Origin: CAXRDE01 sp964342365
GTDB lineage: Bacteria; Cyanobacteriota; Sericytochromatia; UBA7694
Length of the DNA: 30,112 bases
Reading direction: 5' to 3'
NCBI GenBank assembly: GCA_964342365.1
Contig: CAYFGW010000020.1
Coordinates: forward strand, 1 to 30,112
Shown one piece after another: positions 23,357 through 30,112 of this stretch (position 1 is the stretch's first letter; the number at the start of each line of letters is the position of its first letter). The notes below the pieces were generated by a model. That model was not told the origin of the DNA. It did no database searches and saw nothing but the letters and a program-made list of their open reading frames with translations. Made by a program: the position numbers and the translations under genes.

Positions 23357-23977
23357 ATGACAATTACAGCCAGTATGGTAAAAACCCTGCGTGAAAAAAC
23401 CGGGGTGGGCATGATGGAATGTAAAAAAGCCCTCGTGGAAACCGACGGTGATGTGGAAAAAGCGCAGGACTATCTGCGTAAAAAAGGCTTAGCTGATGCT
23501 TCTAAGCGCAGCGGTCGTTCCACCTCTGAAGGCCTCGTTGAATCTTATATTCACATGGGCGGACAGATTGGCGTCATGGTAGAGCTGAACTGCGAAACGG
23601 ACTTTGTAGCCCGTAACGACCAGTTCAAAGCGCTTGCTCGCGATGTGGCCATGCACGTGGCTGCTGCCAATCCTCAGTACGTCTCCAAAGATGACGTACC
23701 TGAAGACGTGGTCAACAAGGAAAAAGAAATCCTGATGGCCCAGCCCGATATGGCATCCAAGCCCGAAAATATTCGTGAAAAAATTATTGTGGGTCGTATT
23801 GAAAAGTTCTATGAGCAAATTTGCTTACTGAACCAGCCTTTTGTAAAGGATCCCGATACAAAAGTAGAAGATATGATCAAAACCGCAATTTCTACCATCG
23901 GTGAAAACATCCGTGTTCAGCGTTTTGTACGTTACGAACTGGGTGAAACCAGCAGTGCTGAAAGCACCGAAGAATAG
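23357..23977 (+). CDS. tsf: Translation elongation factor Ts (short form)
   Basis: EF-Ts recharges EF-Tu by exchanging GDP for GTP. The N-terminal helical domain MVKTLREKTGVGMMECKKAL with the DVEKAQDYLRKKG repeat is diagnostic, as is the TDFVARND motif of the core. The length is 206 residues, against about 283 in E. coli. This is the short form known in Cyanobacteria, chloroplasts and Thermus, with one core subdomain; it supports the proposed affiliation. AAAGGAAAGG lies just upstream of the ATG. An intrinsic hairpin follows 13 nt after the stop, before frr. Confidence 0.95.
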   Translation: MTITASMVKTLREKTGVGMMECKKALVETDGDVEKAQDYLRKKGLADASKRSGRSTSEGLVESYIHMGGQIGVMVELNCETDFVARNDQFKALARDVAMHVAAANPQYVSKDDVPEDVVNKEKEILMAQPDMASKPENIREKIIVGRIEKFYEQICLLNQPFVKDPDTKVEDMIKTAISTIGENIRVQRFVRYELGETSSAESTEE

Positions 23978-23990
23978 TCAATAATTAACC

Positions 23991-24022
23991 ATCAGGCTCC
24001 TTAGATTAAGGGGCCTGATTTT
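23991..24022 (+). terminator. Intrinsic terminator/attenuator between tsf and frr
   Basis: ATCAGGC (23991-23997) pairs with GCCTGAT (24013-24019), and CCTTA with TAAGG inside it. This makes a stem of about 13 bp including one T-G pair, with a 3-nt loop and a TTTT tail. It ends only 4-5 nt before the frr ribosome site. frr must therefore be read through it or use its own promoter; partial termination could lower frr and cdsA relative to rpsB-tsf. Confidence 0.8.
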
Positions 24023-24036
24023 CTATGGAGGGTAAT

Positions 24037-24612
24037 ATGAGCGAAGACGTAATGGAACAGGCCACCATGATTCAAATGGAAGCCGAAGAAAAAATGGAGA
24101 AATCCTTACAGAGTACGCAGAAAGAATTTCAAAGCATTCGCACAGGGCGTGCCAATCCCGCGCTTTTAGACCGCATTCACGTGGAATATTATGGGGCAGA
24201 AACGCCCTTACAACAGCTGGCTTCCGTGTCAGTGCCTGAACCCCGCATGCTGATGATTCAGCCCTTTGATAAAAGTGCACTCTCTGAAATTGATCGGGCC
24301 ATTCAAAAGTCTGATCTGGGCATCACTCCCAATAACGACGGCAAAGTCATTCGTCTGAATATCCCCCCCCTGACCGAAGAACGACGTCGTGACTATGTAA
24401 AAATGGCTAAAAAAACCGCTGAAGACGGTAAAGTAGCCGTGCGTAACGTACGCCGTGACGCCATTGACAGCTTAAAAAAGCTGGAAAAAGACGGTATGCC
24501 AAAAGATGCTAACAAAAGCATGCAGGACGATATGCAGGATTTGACCGATAAGTACATCGCTAAAATCGATGCGGCCACGGAACAAAAAGAAGCCGAAATT
24601 ATGGAGCGCTAA
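24037..24612 (+). CDS. frr: Ribosome recycling factor
   Basis: RRF, with EF-G, splits the post-termination ribosome. Family motifs are EFQSIRTGRANPALLDRIHVEYYG, then PLQQLASVSVPEPRMLMIQPFD, SDLGITPNNDGKVIRLNIPPLTEERR and a late LEKDGMPKDANK, QDDMQDLTDKYI block. With ATG 24037 the length is 191 residues, close to the usual 185. An in-frame ATG at 24025 is rejected, since it overlaps the GGAGGG ribosome site (24027-24032) that serves 24037. The gene sits immediately after the tsf terminator. The pyrH gene that commonly lies between tsf and frr is absent. The 3' end overlaps cdsA by 44 nt. Confidence 0.95.
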   Translation: MSEDVMEQATMIQMEAEEKMEKSLQSTQKEFQSIRTGRANPALLDRIHVEYYGAETPLQQLASVSVPEPRMLMIQPFDKSALSEIDRAIQKSDLGITPNNDGKVIRLNIPPLTEERRRDYVKMAKKTAEDGKVAVRNVRRDAIDSLKKLEKDGMPKDANKSMQDDMQDLTDKYIAKIDAATEQKEAEIMER

Positions 24613-25477
24613 ACCCCTGCTGCTCACTAAAGTGATTAGCGGCATCGGTATTGCTGCCGCTATTCTTCTCTCTATTTTTTATCTCAAACTGGTGTGGCTG
24701 CTCATGGTGGGCTTGCTCTCCGTGATCGGCACCTGGGAACTGGCGCGCATGTTGCGTCGGGGCGGCCACCGGGTATCTACTTTCTTGCCCATGTTTTTGA
24801 ACGGGCTTTTGCTGGTGGGTATCTATTTTCTTGTGGATTCCGACTACTCAAGCATTGTTATGGATTGGAACGTGAGTCATGCTCAGGTACTGGCTTGGCA
24901 AAACATGTTTATTTTGTTTGCTACCCTGACACTCATTTTACGGACCCCGTTTTCAAGACCGCGGGCCACCGTCCCCGAATTGTTTGCCCCCCTGTTTCAA
25001 ATGGCCTATCTGGGCTGGTTCCCCTCTTTCTTTATTTTGCTACGTTCATTGCCCGGCGGCTCTTTTTATCTGGCCTGGGGGCTCACCACGGTGGCTTTTT
25101 CAGATATTGGCGCTTACTTTGCCGGTAAGTTCTTTGGCAAGACCCCCTATTTTCCCCACCTGAGCCCCAACAAAACCATCGAAGGTGCCGTGGGTGGTGT
25201 AGCGGCTTCTGTAGGCATTGCCTACGCGCTGGCCTATTTTATGGGAGATAATCTTCCCGTCCAGGGCGTCCACATTTTTGTACTGGCGGTGAGTATGGCC
25301 TGCCTGGGCCAAATGGGCGATCTCATAGAATCTATGATCAAGCGCGATATGAACGTGAAAGATTCCGGCACCTGGCTTCCGGGCTTCGGCGGCCTGTTGG
25401 ATCGCATTGATAGCTATTTATTACTGGCTCCCTTCATGTACTACTACGATACCAACTTTGTATTGATGCATTTCTAG
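24569..25477 (+). CDS. cdsA: Phosphatidate cytidylyltransferase (CDP-diglyceride synthase)
   Basis: CdsA makes CDP-diacylglycerol from phosphatidic acid and CTP in the cytoplasmic membrane. The 302-residue protein has about eight hydrophobic segments. The C-terminal signature is clear: DLIESMIKRDMNVKDSGTWLPGFGG followed by LLDRIDSYL fits the family pattern SxxKR....KD.....PGHGG.LDR.D, except that the usual His of PGHGG is Phe here. Other family blocks are FSDIGAYFAGKFFGKTP and LSPNKTIEGAVGG. The start at 24569 overlaps frr by 44 nt and is supported only by the need to keep the conserved LLTKVISG region; a GTG at 24631 would cut it. No ribosome site is visible, so translation may be coupled to frr. 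No uppS or dxr follows. Confidence 0.9.
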   Translation: MRPRNKKKPKLWSAKPLLLTKVISGIGIAAAILLSIFYLKLVWLLMVGLLSVIGTWELARMLRRGGHRVSTFLPMFLNGLLLVGIYFLVDSDYSSIVMDWNVSHAQVLAWQNMFILFATLTLILRTPFSRPRATVPELFAPLFQMAYLGWFPSFFILLRSLPGGSFYLAWGLTTVAFSDIGAYFAGKFFGKTPYFPHLSPNKTIEGAVGGVAASVGIAYALAYFMGDNLPVQGVHIFVLAVSMACLGQMGDLIESMIKRDMNVKDSGTWLPGFGGLLDRIDSYLLLAPFMYYYDTNFVLMHF

Positions 25478-25507
25478 AACGTTTGTTTTTGATTGTGAGC
25501 TTTTTCC

Positions 25508-25536
25508 TTGTAATTACCTGATATTTTTTTTATGAT
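25508..25536 (+). promoter_or_regulatory. Sigma-70-type promoter for the phosphodiester-glycosidase gene
   Basis: TTGTAA (25508-25513) is separated by exactly 17 nt from TATGAT (25531-25536). It predicts a start near 25543, a leader of about 36 nt, and the GGAGGG ribosome site (25568-25573) 5 nt before the ATG. Confidence 0.65.
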
Positions 25537-25578
25537 CAATAATAAGGGTATTGATTCAAAAAAAGGTGGAGGGCGTTC

Positions 25579-26691
25579 ATGAAAAAGCATGTCAAAAAGT
25601 CTCGGTGGTCAAGTTTGTGTTTTTCTGCGTTATTACTCATGGTGCCCGTTATGACAGCTCCTGTTATAACAACTCCTGCCTCGGCATCTCCGGGCCAAAT
25701 TATTAACAATTCCGTGCGCTATTTTTCTTTTGCGGACAAAGATCAGGGCCAGCGGGTACGCATTCACGCTGTAGAAGTAAACCTGAAAGACCCCAGCATT
25801 CAGCTGGATCTGGCCATGGCTAAAGAGAGTGCCAACACCGTTGAGCCCGTCAGTCATATTGCCCGCCGCCACGGTGCTTTAGCAGCCATTAACGGCTCTT
25901 TTTTTCACGGCACCACCACCGATAGTTCAGTAGGGCTGGTGGTGCGTGAGGGCGAAATTATTGCGGATTCAGGCCATCGCCGCACCTCTCTGGGAATTAC
26001 CGATGAAGGCAAAATGGTCATGGGGATTCCCCGCGTGAAAACCGGCGTGATGATCCACAGCAAAAACCGTTTTCAGCGTGTTAACGGTGTAAATCAGCCG
26101 CGCAAGTACCATCAGACGGTAGTGTATACCCCTCGCTTCGGCCAGTACACCCACACCAATGAGTTTGGTCGTGAAGTGGTGGTGGAAAATAACCGGGTGG
26201 TGCGTTACTCCTACGGAAACACGCAAATTCCCCGCAATGGGTTTATTATTTCGGCGCACGGAAAAACCCAGAACATTCAGCATTTGTATCCGCTGGGGTC
26301 CCGAATTTCCTTACGCACGCTCAGAGAGGGCCAGTGGAAAGATGTGAATACTATCGTTACCGGAGCCCCCCATCTGGTAAAACAGGGACGGGTACACAAT
26401 ACCTATTTTCAGGAACGCTTACACACCTCACTCAAACGCCCCAATTCTCGCAGTGCCGTAGGCTTTACCCATAACGACAAACTGCTTTTGGTTACCGCTT
26501 TTCCGGGAAAGGGCAATCGTGGAGGCGGTATTACCTATACCCGCCTGGCACAAATTATGCGCCGTATGGGAGCCCATGAGGCCATGGCCTTAGACGGGGG
26601 TGGGTCCACCTCTATTTATGTGCCCCACAATATTGAGCACGCCCGTCGCCCGGTCACCAATGCACTGATTATCAAGCGGGCATCGTCATGA
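25579..26691 (+). CDS. Secreted phosphodiester glycosidase-family protein (NAGPA domain)
   Basis: The domain is named after the enzyme that uncovers mannose-6-phosphate (N-acetylglucosamine-1-phosphodiester alpha-N-acetylglucosaminidase); in bacteria it is common in secreted proteins linked to cell-wall or exopolysaccharide modification. The 370-residue protein has a basic N-terminus and a signal peptide (CFSALLLMVPVMTAP...), likely cut near ASAS. Diagnostic blocks are GALAAINGSFFH near residue 100, VGLVVREGEI, RSAVGFTHNDKLLLV, and MALDGGGSTSIYV near residue 337. GGTGGAGG is a strong ribosome site. Its stop overlaps the next start by 4 nt (ATGA). The substrate cannot be told from sequence. 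Confidence 0.85.
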   Translation: MKKHVKKSRWSSLCFSALLLMVPVMTAPVITTPASASPGQIINNSVRYFSFADKDQGQRVRIHAVEVNLKDPSIQLDLAMAKESANTVEPVSHIARRHGALAAINGSFFHGTTTDSSVGLVVREGEIIADSGHRRTSLGITDEGKMVMGIPRVKTGVMIHSKNRFQRVNGVNQPRKYHQTVVYTPRFGQYTHTNEFGREVVVENNRVVRYSYGNTQIPRNGFIISAHGKTQNIQHLYPLGSRISLRTLREGQWKDVNTIVTGAPHLVKQGRVHNTYFQERLHTSLKRPNSRSAVGFTHNDKLLLVTAFPGKGNRGGGITYTRLAQIMRRMGAHEAMALDGGGSTSIYVPHNIEHARRPVTNALIIKRASS

Positions 26692-27533
26692 CCGAAAGCG
26701 AACTGCTGGTCTTGCCTCACACGCTAAGCATGCACCAGCAGGGAGAACTTAACATTGCCACCTCTGCCACTGAAGATTTGCTCAATCAATACGGCGATGA
26801 AGAAGACCAGTTAGAAATTTTGCTGGCCCGACTCATGCTGAAGCCCCAAACCTTAACACAGTGGCAGCACGCCCTTAAACACTTAGAAGACGATCTGGGC
26901 GTGCCGGAAGCGGTGAAAGTAGAAGCCTGGAACGATGAAACCCTGCTGTCTCAGTTTTCAACAGCTCAAAAGCGTTTGTACCTGGTGTTTCAGCAATTGC
27001 TTCAGGATGAACGCAAATCCACGAAATACCATCAGGCTTTCTACGAGCTGTGCCAGCTTTTCCCCGCAGAAGAATCCTTATGGCATATGCATTTTCATTA
27101 TGTGGATCGTTGGAAGGTAGGTGAACCCGCTCAGCGTCAGCAGGAGCTAAAAGACTGTCTGAGTGAGCACCCGGATTGGCTGATGGTGCGTTTACTGTAC
27201 GCCCGCCAATTTTTAAAAGAAAGTGACGCAGACTTTGCGAAACGCTACGCCACAGCTTTGGATCATAAATTTTTGCTCCATGAACATACGCAAAACGCTG
27301 ATGAAATGGTGGCATACCAGTTTTATTTAGATACCTATATGTACTTTGCCCTGAGCGGACAACTTCACCGGGCCTCTTTTGCATTCTGGCAGGCCCATCA
27401 GGTGTGTAGTACACCCGATGGTCTCTATCCACTGGCGCTGTTCATTCTTTCCACTTGTGAAAATGGACCTGAGGATTCTCGTTTTGCATCCTGGGCCCAC
27501 TTTATGCAGCAAACGGCGGCCTTAGCCCCGTAA
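26688..27533 (+). CDS. Helical repeat-like protein of unknown function, coupled to the glycosidase gene
   Basis: The 281-residue protein overlaps the preceding gene by 4 nt (ATGA), so the two are probably translated together. It is predicted almost fully helical, with no signal peptide or membrane segment. The pattern of paired amphipathic helices (for example EESLWHMHFHYVDRWK, then HPDWLMVRLLYARQFL) resembles degenerate TPR sequence, but no canonical TPR can be pointed to. It is rich in Trp, Tyr, His and Gln. It faces the hemerythrin-like gene across an 18-nt gap. No function is proposed beyond a possible scaffold role alongside the secreted enzyme, which would be in a different compartment. 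Confidence 0.65.
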   Translation: MTESELLVLPHTLSMHQQGELNIATSATEDLLNQYGDEEDQLEILLARLMLKPQTLTQWQHALKHLEDDLGVPEAVKVEAWNDETLLSQFSTAQKRLYLVFQQLLQDERKSTKYHQAFYELCQLFPAEESLWHMHFHYVDRWKVGEPAQRQQELKDCLSEHPDWLMVRLLYARQFLKESDADFAKRYATALDHKFLLHEHTQNADEMVAYQFYLDTYMYFALSGQLHRASFAFWQAHQVCSTPDGLYPLALFILSTCENGPEDSRFASWAHFMQQTAALAP

Positions 27534-27551
27534 TGCTGACTACATTTTAAG

Positions 27552-28025
27552 CTATACTTCAAGCTTTTCTTCTTCTTTTTGATCGGCCTGACGCACTTCG
27601 GGAGTTTTGCGTTCACTAAAACGTTGACCGATTTCTTTGGCCTTACTTTCGCTAAAGACTTTTTTGGCCACGGGGAAAATATCTTCTTCTTCTTCCTCAA
27701 TATGGTGAAGATATTCGTGTTGAAGGGTTTTTGCTTTTTTGAGCCATTCGGGACTGGAAAGATCCGTCTCATTGAGTTCTTCCATCAGATCATCCAGTTC
27801 CTTGTGCTCTGCCACGCTGTGACGGGCTTCCGACTGTCCTTCAGAAGTTGCAATTAACTCCGCGTAAAAACTTTCTTCTTCTGCGGCAGCATGGCCTTTA
27901 ACGTCATAGTAAAACCGTTGCCACAGCTCTGAACGAATGCGCGTATCGCCACTGGTTTCCACAATTTGCTCCAGAAGTTCTCTGTGCTTGTCGTGATCTT
28001 TCTTAAGTAGTTTATAAATGGTCAT
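27552..28025 (-). CDS. Hemerythrin-like (HHE) cation-binding protein
   Basis: The HHE domain is a four-helix bundle with a non-haem di-iron site that binds oxygen, nitric oxide or metal. The 157-residue protein shows the expected His/Glu pattern: H11 and H14 (KDHDKHREL), H45 with E49/E50 (GHAAAEEESFY), H74 (AEHKEL) and H103/H107/H108 followed by acids (LQHEYLHHIEEEEEDIFP). The C-terminal tail is charged (ERKTPEVRQADQKEEE). The ATG at 28025 follows a GAGG-like site (agtgaggga) 8-10 nt upstream. It is a single gene divergent from pirin, with about 160 nt between them. A role in oxygen or nitrosative-stress handling is inferred from the family. Confidence 0.85.
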   Translation of the reverse strand: MTIYKLLKKDHDKHRELLEQIVETSGDTRIRSELWQRFYYDVKGHAAAEEESFYAELIATSEGQSEARHSVAEHKELDDLMEELNETDLSSPEWLKKAKTLQHEYLHHIEEEEEDIFPVAKKVFSESKAKEIGQRFSERKTPEVRQADQKEEEKLEV

Positions 28026-28184
28026 TGTATTCCCTCACTTATTATTTGTTGTCTTTAACTAGCATGGCAGGAGGTTGAACCTCAACAAAAGGAAACCGCG
28101 TTTTTTCTAACAGCTTTTTTACGACGGCTCACTCTGTCACGGGTCGTTGTGGTTTACACTGAATAAAAAACGGGAGTAAGTCAA

Positions 28185-29060
28185 ATGGAACCTTTTGTGA
28201 TTGAAGGCCGGGGCAAAGATTTGGGTGGATTTTCCGTACGCCGGATTTTGCCCTACAAAAAGCGCCGCATGGTGGGCCCCTTTATTTTTGTAGATCATCT
28301 GGGCCCCACCATCATGGAACCCGATGAACGCGTTGACGTGAGGCCCCATCCTCATATTCATCTGGCCACGGTCACTTATTTGTTTGCGGGATCCATTGAT
28401 CACAGAGATAGTCTCGGCTCGGTCCAAACCATCACACCGGGAGCCATTAATTTGATGACCGCGGGCACGGGGATTGCCCACTCGGAAAGAACCCCTCAGG
28501 ATTTAACAAACAAAAGCTTTCCCATGCACGGTATGCAAATCTGGATTGCTTTGCCTGACGGTAGCGAAGACATCCCCCCGGCCTTTGATCATTATCCGGC
28601 CAAAGATTTGCCCGTGCAAGAAGAAAACGGCGTCAAGCGCAGTACGCTCATGGGCTCTCTGTGGGACATGACGTCTCCGGTCAAAACCTATTCACCAACG
28701 CTGTATGCCTCTCTCGAAACAGAAGAACTGCACACCGAAATCTTGAAAGACCTGCCTGAAGAACTGGGCATTTATGTGGTGCAGGGAGCCGTTATTTATA
28801 ACGATGTGGAGTATGCTGAGCACCGGATGCTCGTGCTTGACGGCGCAGAGGAAGTGACCCTGCATCTTTCTCCGGGAGCCAAAGTGATGTTGCTAGGAGG
28901 CGCACCGGTGGGCAAGCGCCACATCTGGTGGAATTTTGTATCTTCTGACAAAGCCAATATTGAACAGGCCAAACAGGATTGGCACGCCGAACGCTTTCCT
29001 AAAGTGCCCGGAGATACTGAAGAACGCATTCCCCTGCCTGAAGATTGGCAAGCGGTTTAG
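28185..29060 (+). CDS. Pirin-family metal-binding cupin protein
   Basis: Pirins are iron-binding bicupin proteins; some have quercetinase activity, others act as redox-sensitive regulators. The 291-residue protein shows FIFVDHLGP, then RPHPHIHLATVTYLFAG with metal ligands H55 and H57, and MTAGTGIAHSERTP with H99 and E101, matching the ligands of human pirin (H56, H58, H101, E103). A His replaces the common Gly at residue 59 of the HPHIGL-like motif. The C-terminal cupin half includes GAKVMLLGGAPVGK. GGGAG lies about 10 nt before the ATG. A TACACT at 28155-28160 could be its -10 box. It neighbours hemerythrin, another iron protein, but no operon connects them. Confidence 0.9.
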   Translation: MEPFVIEGRGKDLGGFSVRRILPYKKRRMVGPFIFVDHLGPTIMEPDERVDVRPHPHIHLATVTYLFAGSIDHRDSLGSVQTITPGAINLMTAGTGIAHSERTPQDLTNKSFPMHGMQIWIALPDGSEDIPPAFDHYPAKDLPVQEENGVKRSTLMGSLWDMTSPVKTYSPTLYASLETEELHTEILKDLPEELGIYVVQGAVIYNDVEYAEHRMLVLDGAEEVTLHLSPGAKVMLLGGAPVGKRHIWWNFVSSDKANIEQAKQDWHAERFPKVPGDTEERIPLPEDWQAV

Positions 29061-29096
29061 GTTTTAAGTAGCTTAGCTTTTGCCACGGATTTTTAG

Positions 29097-29102
29097 TATC
29101 AT
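29097..29102 (+). promoter_or_regulatory. -10 box directly before the zinc-ribbon peptide gene
   Basis: TATCAT lies exactly 6 nt before the ATG at 29109, with a weak TTAGCT at 29073-29078 (spacing 18). If used, the mRNA would start at the ATG, as proposed for the mltA and C39-like genes. The AAGG between them is only 2 nt from the ATG. Confidence 0.4.
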
Positions 29103-29108
29103 AAGGAT

Positions 29109-29426
29109 ATGAAACATTGTACAAACTGTGAAGGCTTTGTGCCTCACGCTCACTCGGAATGCCCCAATTGCGGATACGAAGCCAAACTCCATGCGCAAGT
29201 TGAGCAAGTCAAGCGCTGGAGTCTGACTTCACTCAGCCTTTCTCTGGCACTGGGACTGGCAGCCTCTTGCACACCGATGATGGTAGCTGCAGTGTATGGA
29301 GCACCTGTTCCTCTCTGTGAAGCGGATCAAACGCCTGAAGAAGACGGTTGCTTTCAACGCAATGCGCAAGACTCAGAAGATGAAGACGCTGAAGAAAGCA
29401 GTTCTGGTGACAATTCCAATCCGTGA
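29109..29426 (+). CDS. Small zinc-ribbon / hydrophobic / acidic-tail protein, candidate radical SAM substrate
   Basis: The 105-residue protein has a four-Cys zinc-ribbon start (C4, C7, C18, C21: CTNC and CPNC), then a basic linker and one hydrophobic segment (residues 39-54, ending LGLAASC with a lipobox-like C54). It continues VAAVYGAPVPLC (59-70), a second Cys at 81, and an acidic Glu/Asp/Ser tail (86-105). The AVYGAP motif recalls, from memory, short lipoproteins that lie beside radical SAM enzymes in other phyla. The stop overlaps the radical SAM start by 4 nt (GTGA), which indicates coupled synthesis. A membrane anchor with a modified or metal-bound tail is inferred. A cytoplasmic zinc ribbon ahead of a lipobox is odd, so C54 may not be lipidated. 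Confidence 0.65.
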   Translation: MKHCTNCEGFVPHAHSECPNCGYEAKLHAQVEQVKRWSLTSLSLSLALGLAASCTPMMVAAVYGAPVPLCEADQTPEEDGCFQRNAQDSEDEDAEESSSGDNSNP

Positions 29427-30112
29427 CACAAAAATCTGTGACCCGAAAAGCTGAACGCGAAAAAGAACTCGACAACCGCTATATCGTCCCCGGTGAGACG
29501 CCCTATCACCCCGCATACGTGGTGTGGGAACTCACCTTAAAATGCGATCACGCCTGTAAGCACTGCGGCTCCCGGGCAGCAAAAGCTCGCCCCGATGAAC
29601 TGAGCACTGCCGAAGCCTTAGAGGTGGTACAACAGTTGCATGAGATGGGTGCCAAAGAAGTGGTTTTAATCGGGGGCGAAGCCTATTTGCACAGCGGGTT
29701 TTTAGACATTGTTCGAGCCCTGAGCCAACGGGGCATCACGCCCGTCATGACCAGCGGCGGCATGGGAATAACTCCTGAGCTAGCGCGGGACATGGCGGCA
29801 GCGGGCATGAAGCGGGTGTCTATTAGCATTGACGGTACAGAAAAAGCACATACCGCCATTCGTCAGCGCCCGGACAGTTTTCAGCAGACAACACTTGCGC
29901 TCAAGGCCATTCACGAAGCAGGTATGGACCCCAGTGCCAACACCCACTTTAATCGCCTCAACCAGCACGATCTAGAACCCCTTTATAAACATTTACGGTC
30001 TCTGGGCGTGCGCTCCTGGCAGGTGCAAATTACCTCAGCCCTGGGACGGGCTGCGGATCACCCGGAGATTCTCTTTCAGCCCTGGGATCTGGTACAGTTT
30101 GTGCCCCGACTG
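29423..30112 (+). CDS. Radical SAM enzyme, coupled to the zinc-ribbon peptide (3' end outside window)
   Basis: The frame is open for 230 codons from GTG 29423 to the right edge. The iron-sulfur ligands are in VWELTLKCDHACKHCGSRA (CxxxCxxC, near residues 41-48). Further family elements are VVLIGGEAYL (the GGE SAM-binding motif), MTSGGMGI, VSISIDGT and a TIM-barrel pattern. Radical SAM enzymes use a [4Fe-4S] cluster to cleave S-adenosylmethionine and start radical chemistry; this one reads like the peptide- or protein-modifying group, whose members often carry a C-terminal SPASM domain with extra clusters. That part is not visible here. The overlap with the small cysteine-containing protein suggests it modifies or depends on it. 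The C-terminal half and any third gene are outside the window. Confidence 0.85.
   Translation, partial: MTQKSVTRKAEREKELDNRYIVPGETPYHPAYVVWELTLKCDHACKHCGSRAAKARPDELSTAEALEVVQQLHEMGAKEVVLIGGEAYLHSGFLDIVRALSQRGITPVMTSGGMGITPELARDMAAAGMKRVSISIDGTEKAHTAIRQRPDSFQQTTLALKAIHEAGMDPSANTHFNRLNQHDLEPLYKHLRSLGVRSWQVQITSALGRAADHPEILFQPWDLVQFVPRL

Noticed and set aside
26875..27432. Minus-strand frame (185 codons) inside the unknown 26688 gene
   Set aside because: No motif, no ribosome site, and the plus-strand gene is coupled to its neighbour by ATGA.
27534..27551. Terminator between the 26688 gene and the hemerythrin-like gene
   Set aside because: The gap is 18 nt; an AAGCT/AGCTT pairing nearby is weak and lies partly in the coding end.
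29240..29290. Calling the zinc-ribbon protein a plain lipoprotein at Cys54
   Set aside because: The AASC context is a weak lipobox, and a 38-residue zinc-ribbon front is far longer than a normal lipoprotein signal peptide. Kept only as an alternative.

Overview
The window looks like a chromosomal segment of a flagellated, diderm bacterium with moderate GC (about 50-53% by eye). The best guess is a non-photosynthetic relative of Cyanobacteria (class Vampirovibrionia, also called Melainabacteria). The reasons are a short cyanobacterial-type EF-Ts, a Ser/Thr kinase whose catalytic core reads like cyanobacterial kinases (HRDLKPSN, GTFGYMP.EQ, ASDLYALG), a short cyanobacterial-like SSB, an MltA transglycosylase implying an outer wall, and flagellar genes. 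This is inference from protein features, not a database result; confidence is about 0.5.

Layout. 1-5080 (+): the end of flgK, an oversized flgL, a membrane-anchored TPR protein and trmO, packed as one unit. 5108-9090: a triple-LysM putative lytic transglycosylase (-), an MltA-family transglycosylase (+) and an EF-hand/glycine-zipper protein (-). 9302-16907 (+): a six-gene run with gaps of 3 nt or less or overlaps: a ketopantoate-reductase-like protein with a C-terminal membrane tail, the GTPase Obg, a degenerate tandem glycosyltransferase-like protein, a transmembrane Ser/Thr kinase with a propeller-like sensor domain, an unknown small protein and an SSB-like protein. 16986-22210: lineage-specific genes, namely a proline-rich C39-like cysteine peptidase, a protein with a 13-residue acidic tandem repeat, a TM2-like membrane protein (-) and a coiled-coil/proline-rich/LysM protein. 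22265-25477 (+): core genes rpsB, tsf, frr and cdsA, without the commonly linked pyrH and uppS. 25579-29060: a secreted phosphodiester-glycosidase-family protein coupled to an unknown helical protein, a hemerythrin-like protein (-) and a pirin. 29109-30112 (+): a small zinc-ribbon/hydrophobic/acidic-tail protein translationally coupled to a radical SAM enzyme that runs off the window.

Themes. Several genes concern the envelope (three LysM or transglycosylase proteins, a C39 peptidase, NAGPA, a TM2-like protein). Five of the proteins with envelope-type or unusual architecture have no recognisable Sec signal peptide. Four genes have a -10-like hexamer 6 or 10 nt before the start codon, which suggests leaderless transcripts. 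The most promising candidate for an undescribed system is the zinc-ribbon peptide plus radical SAM pair at the right edge; the kinase with a sensor propeller and the FlgL carrying five hook-IN-type motifs come next. No tRNA, rRNA, CRISPR array, insertion sequence or prophage was seen. No gene-free stretch exceeds 300 bases.
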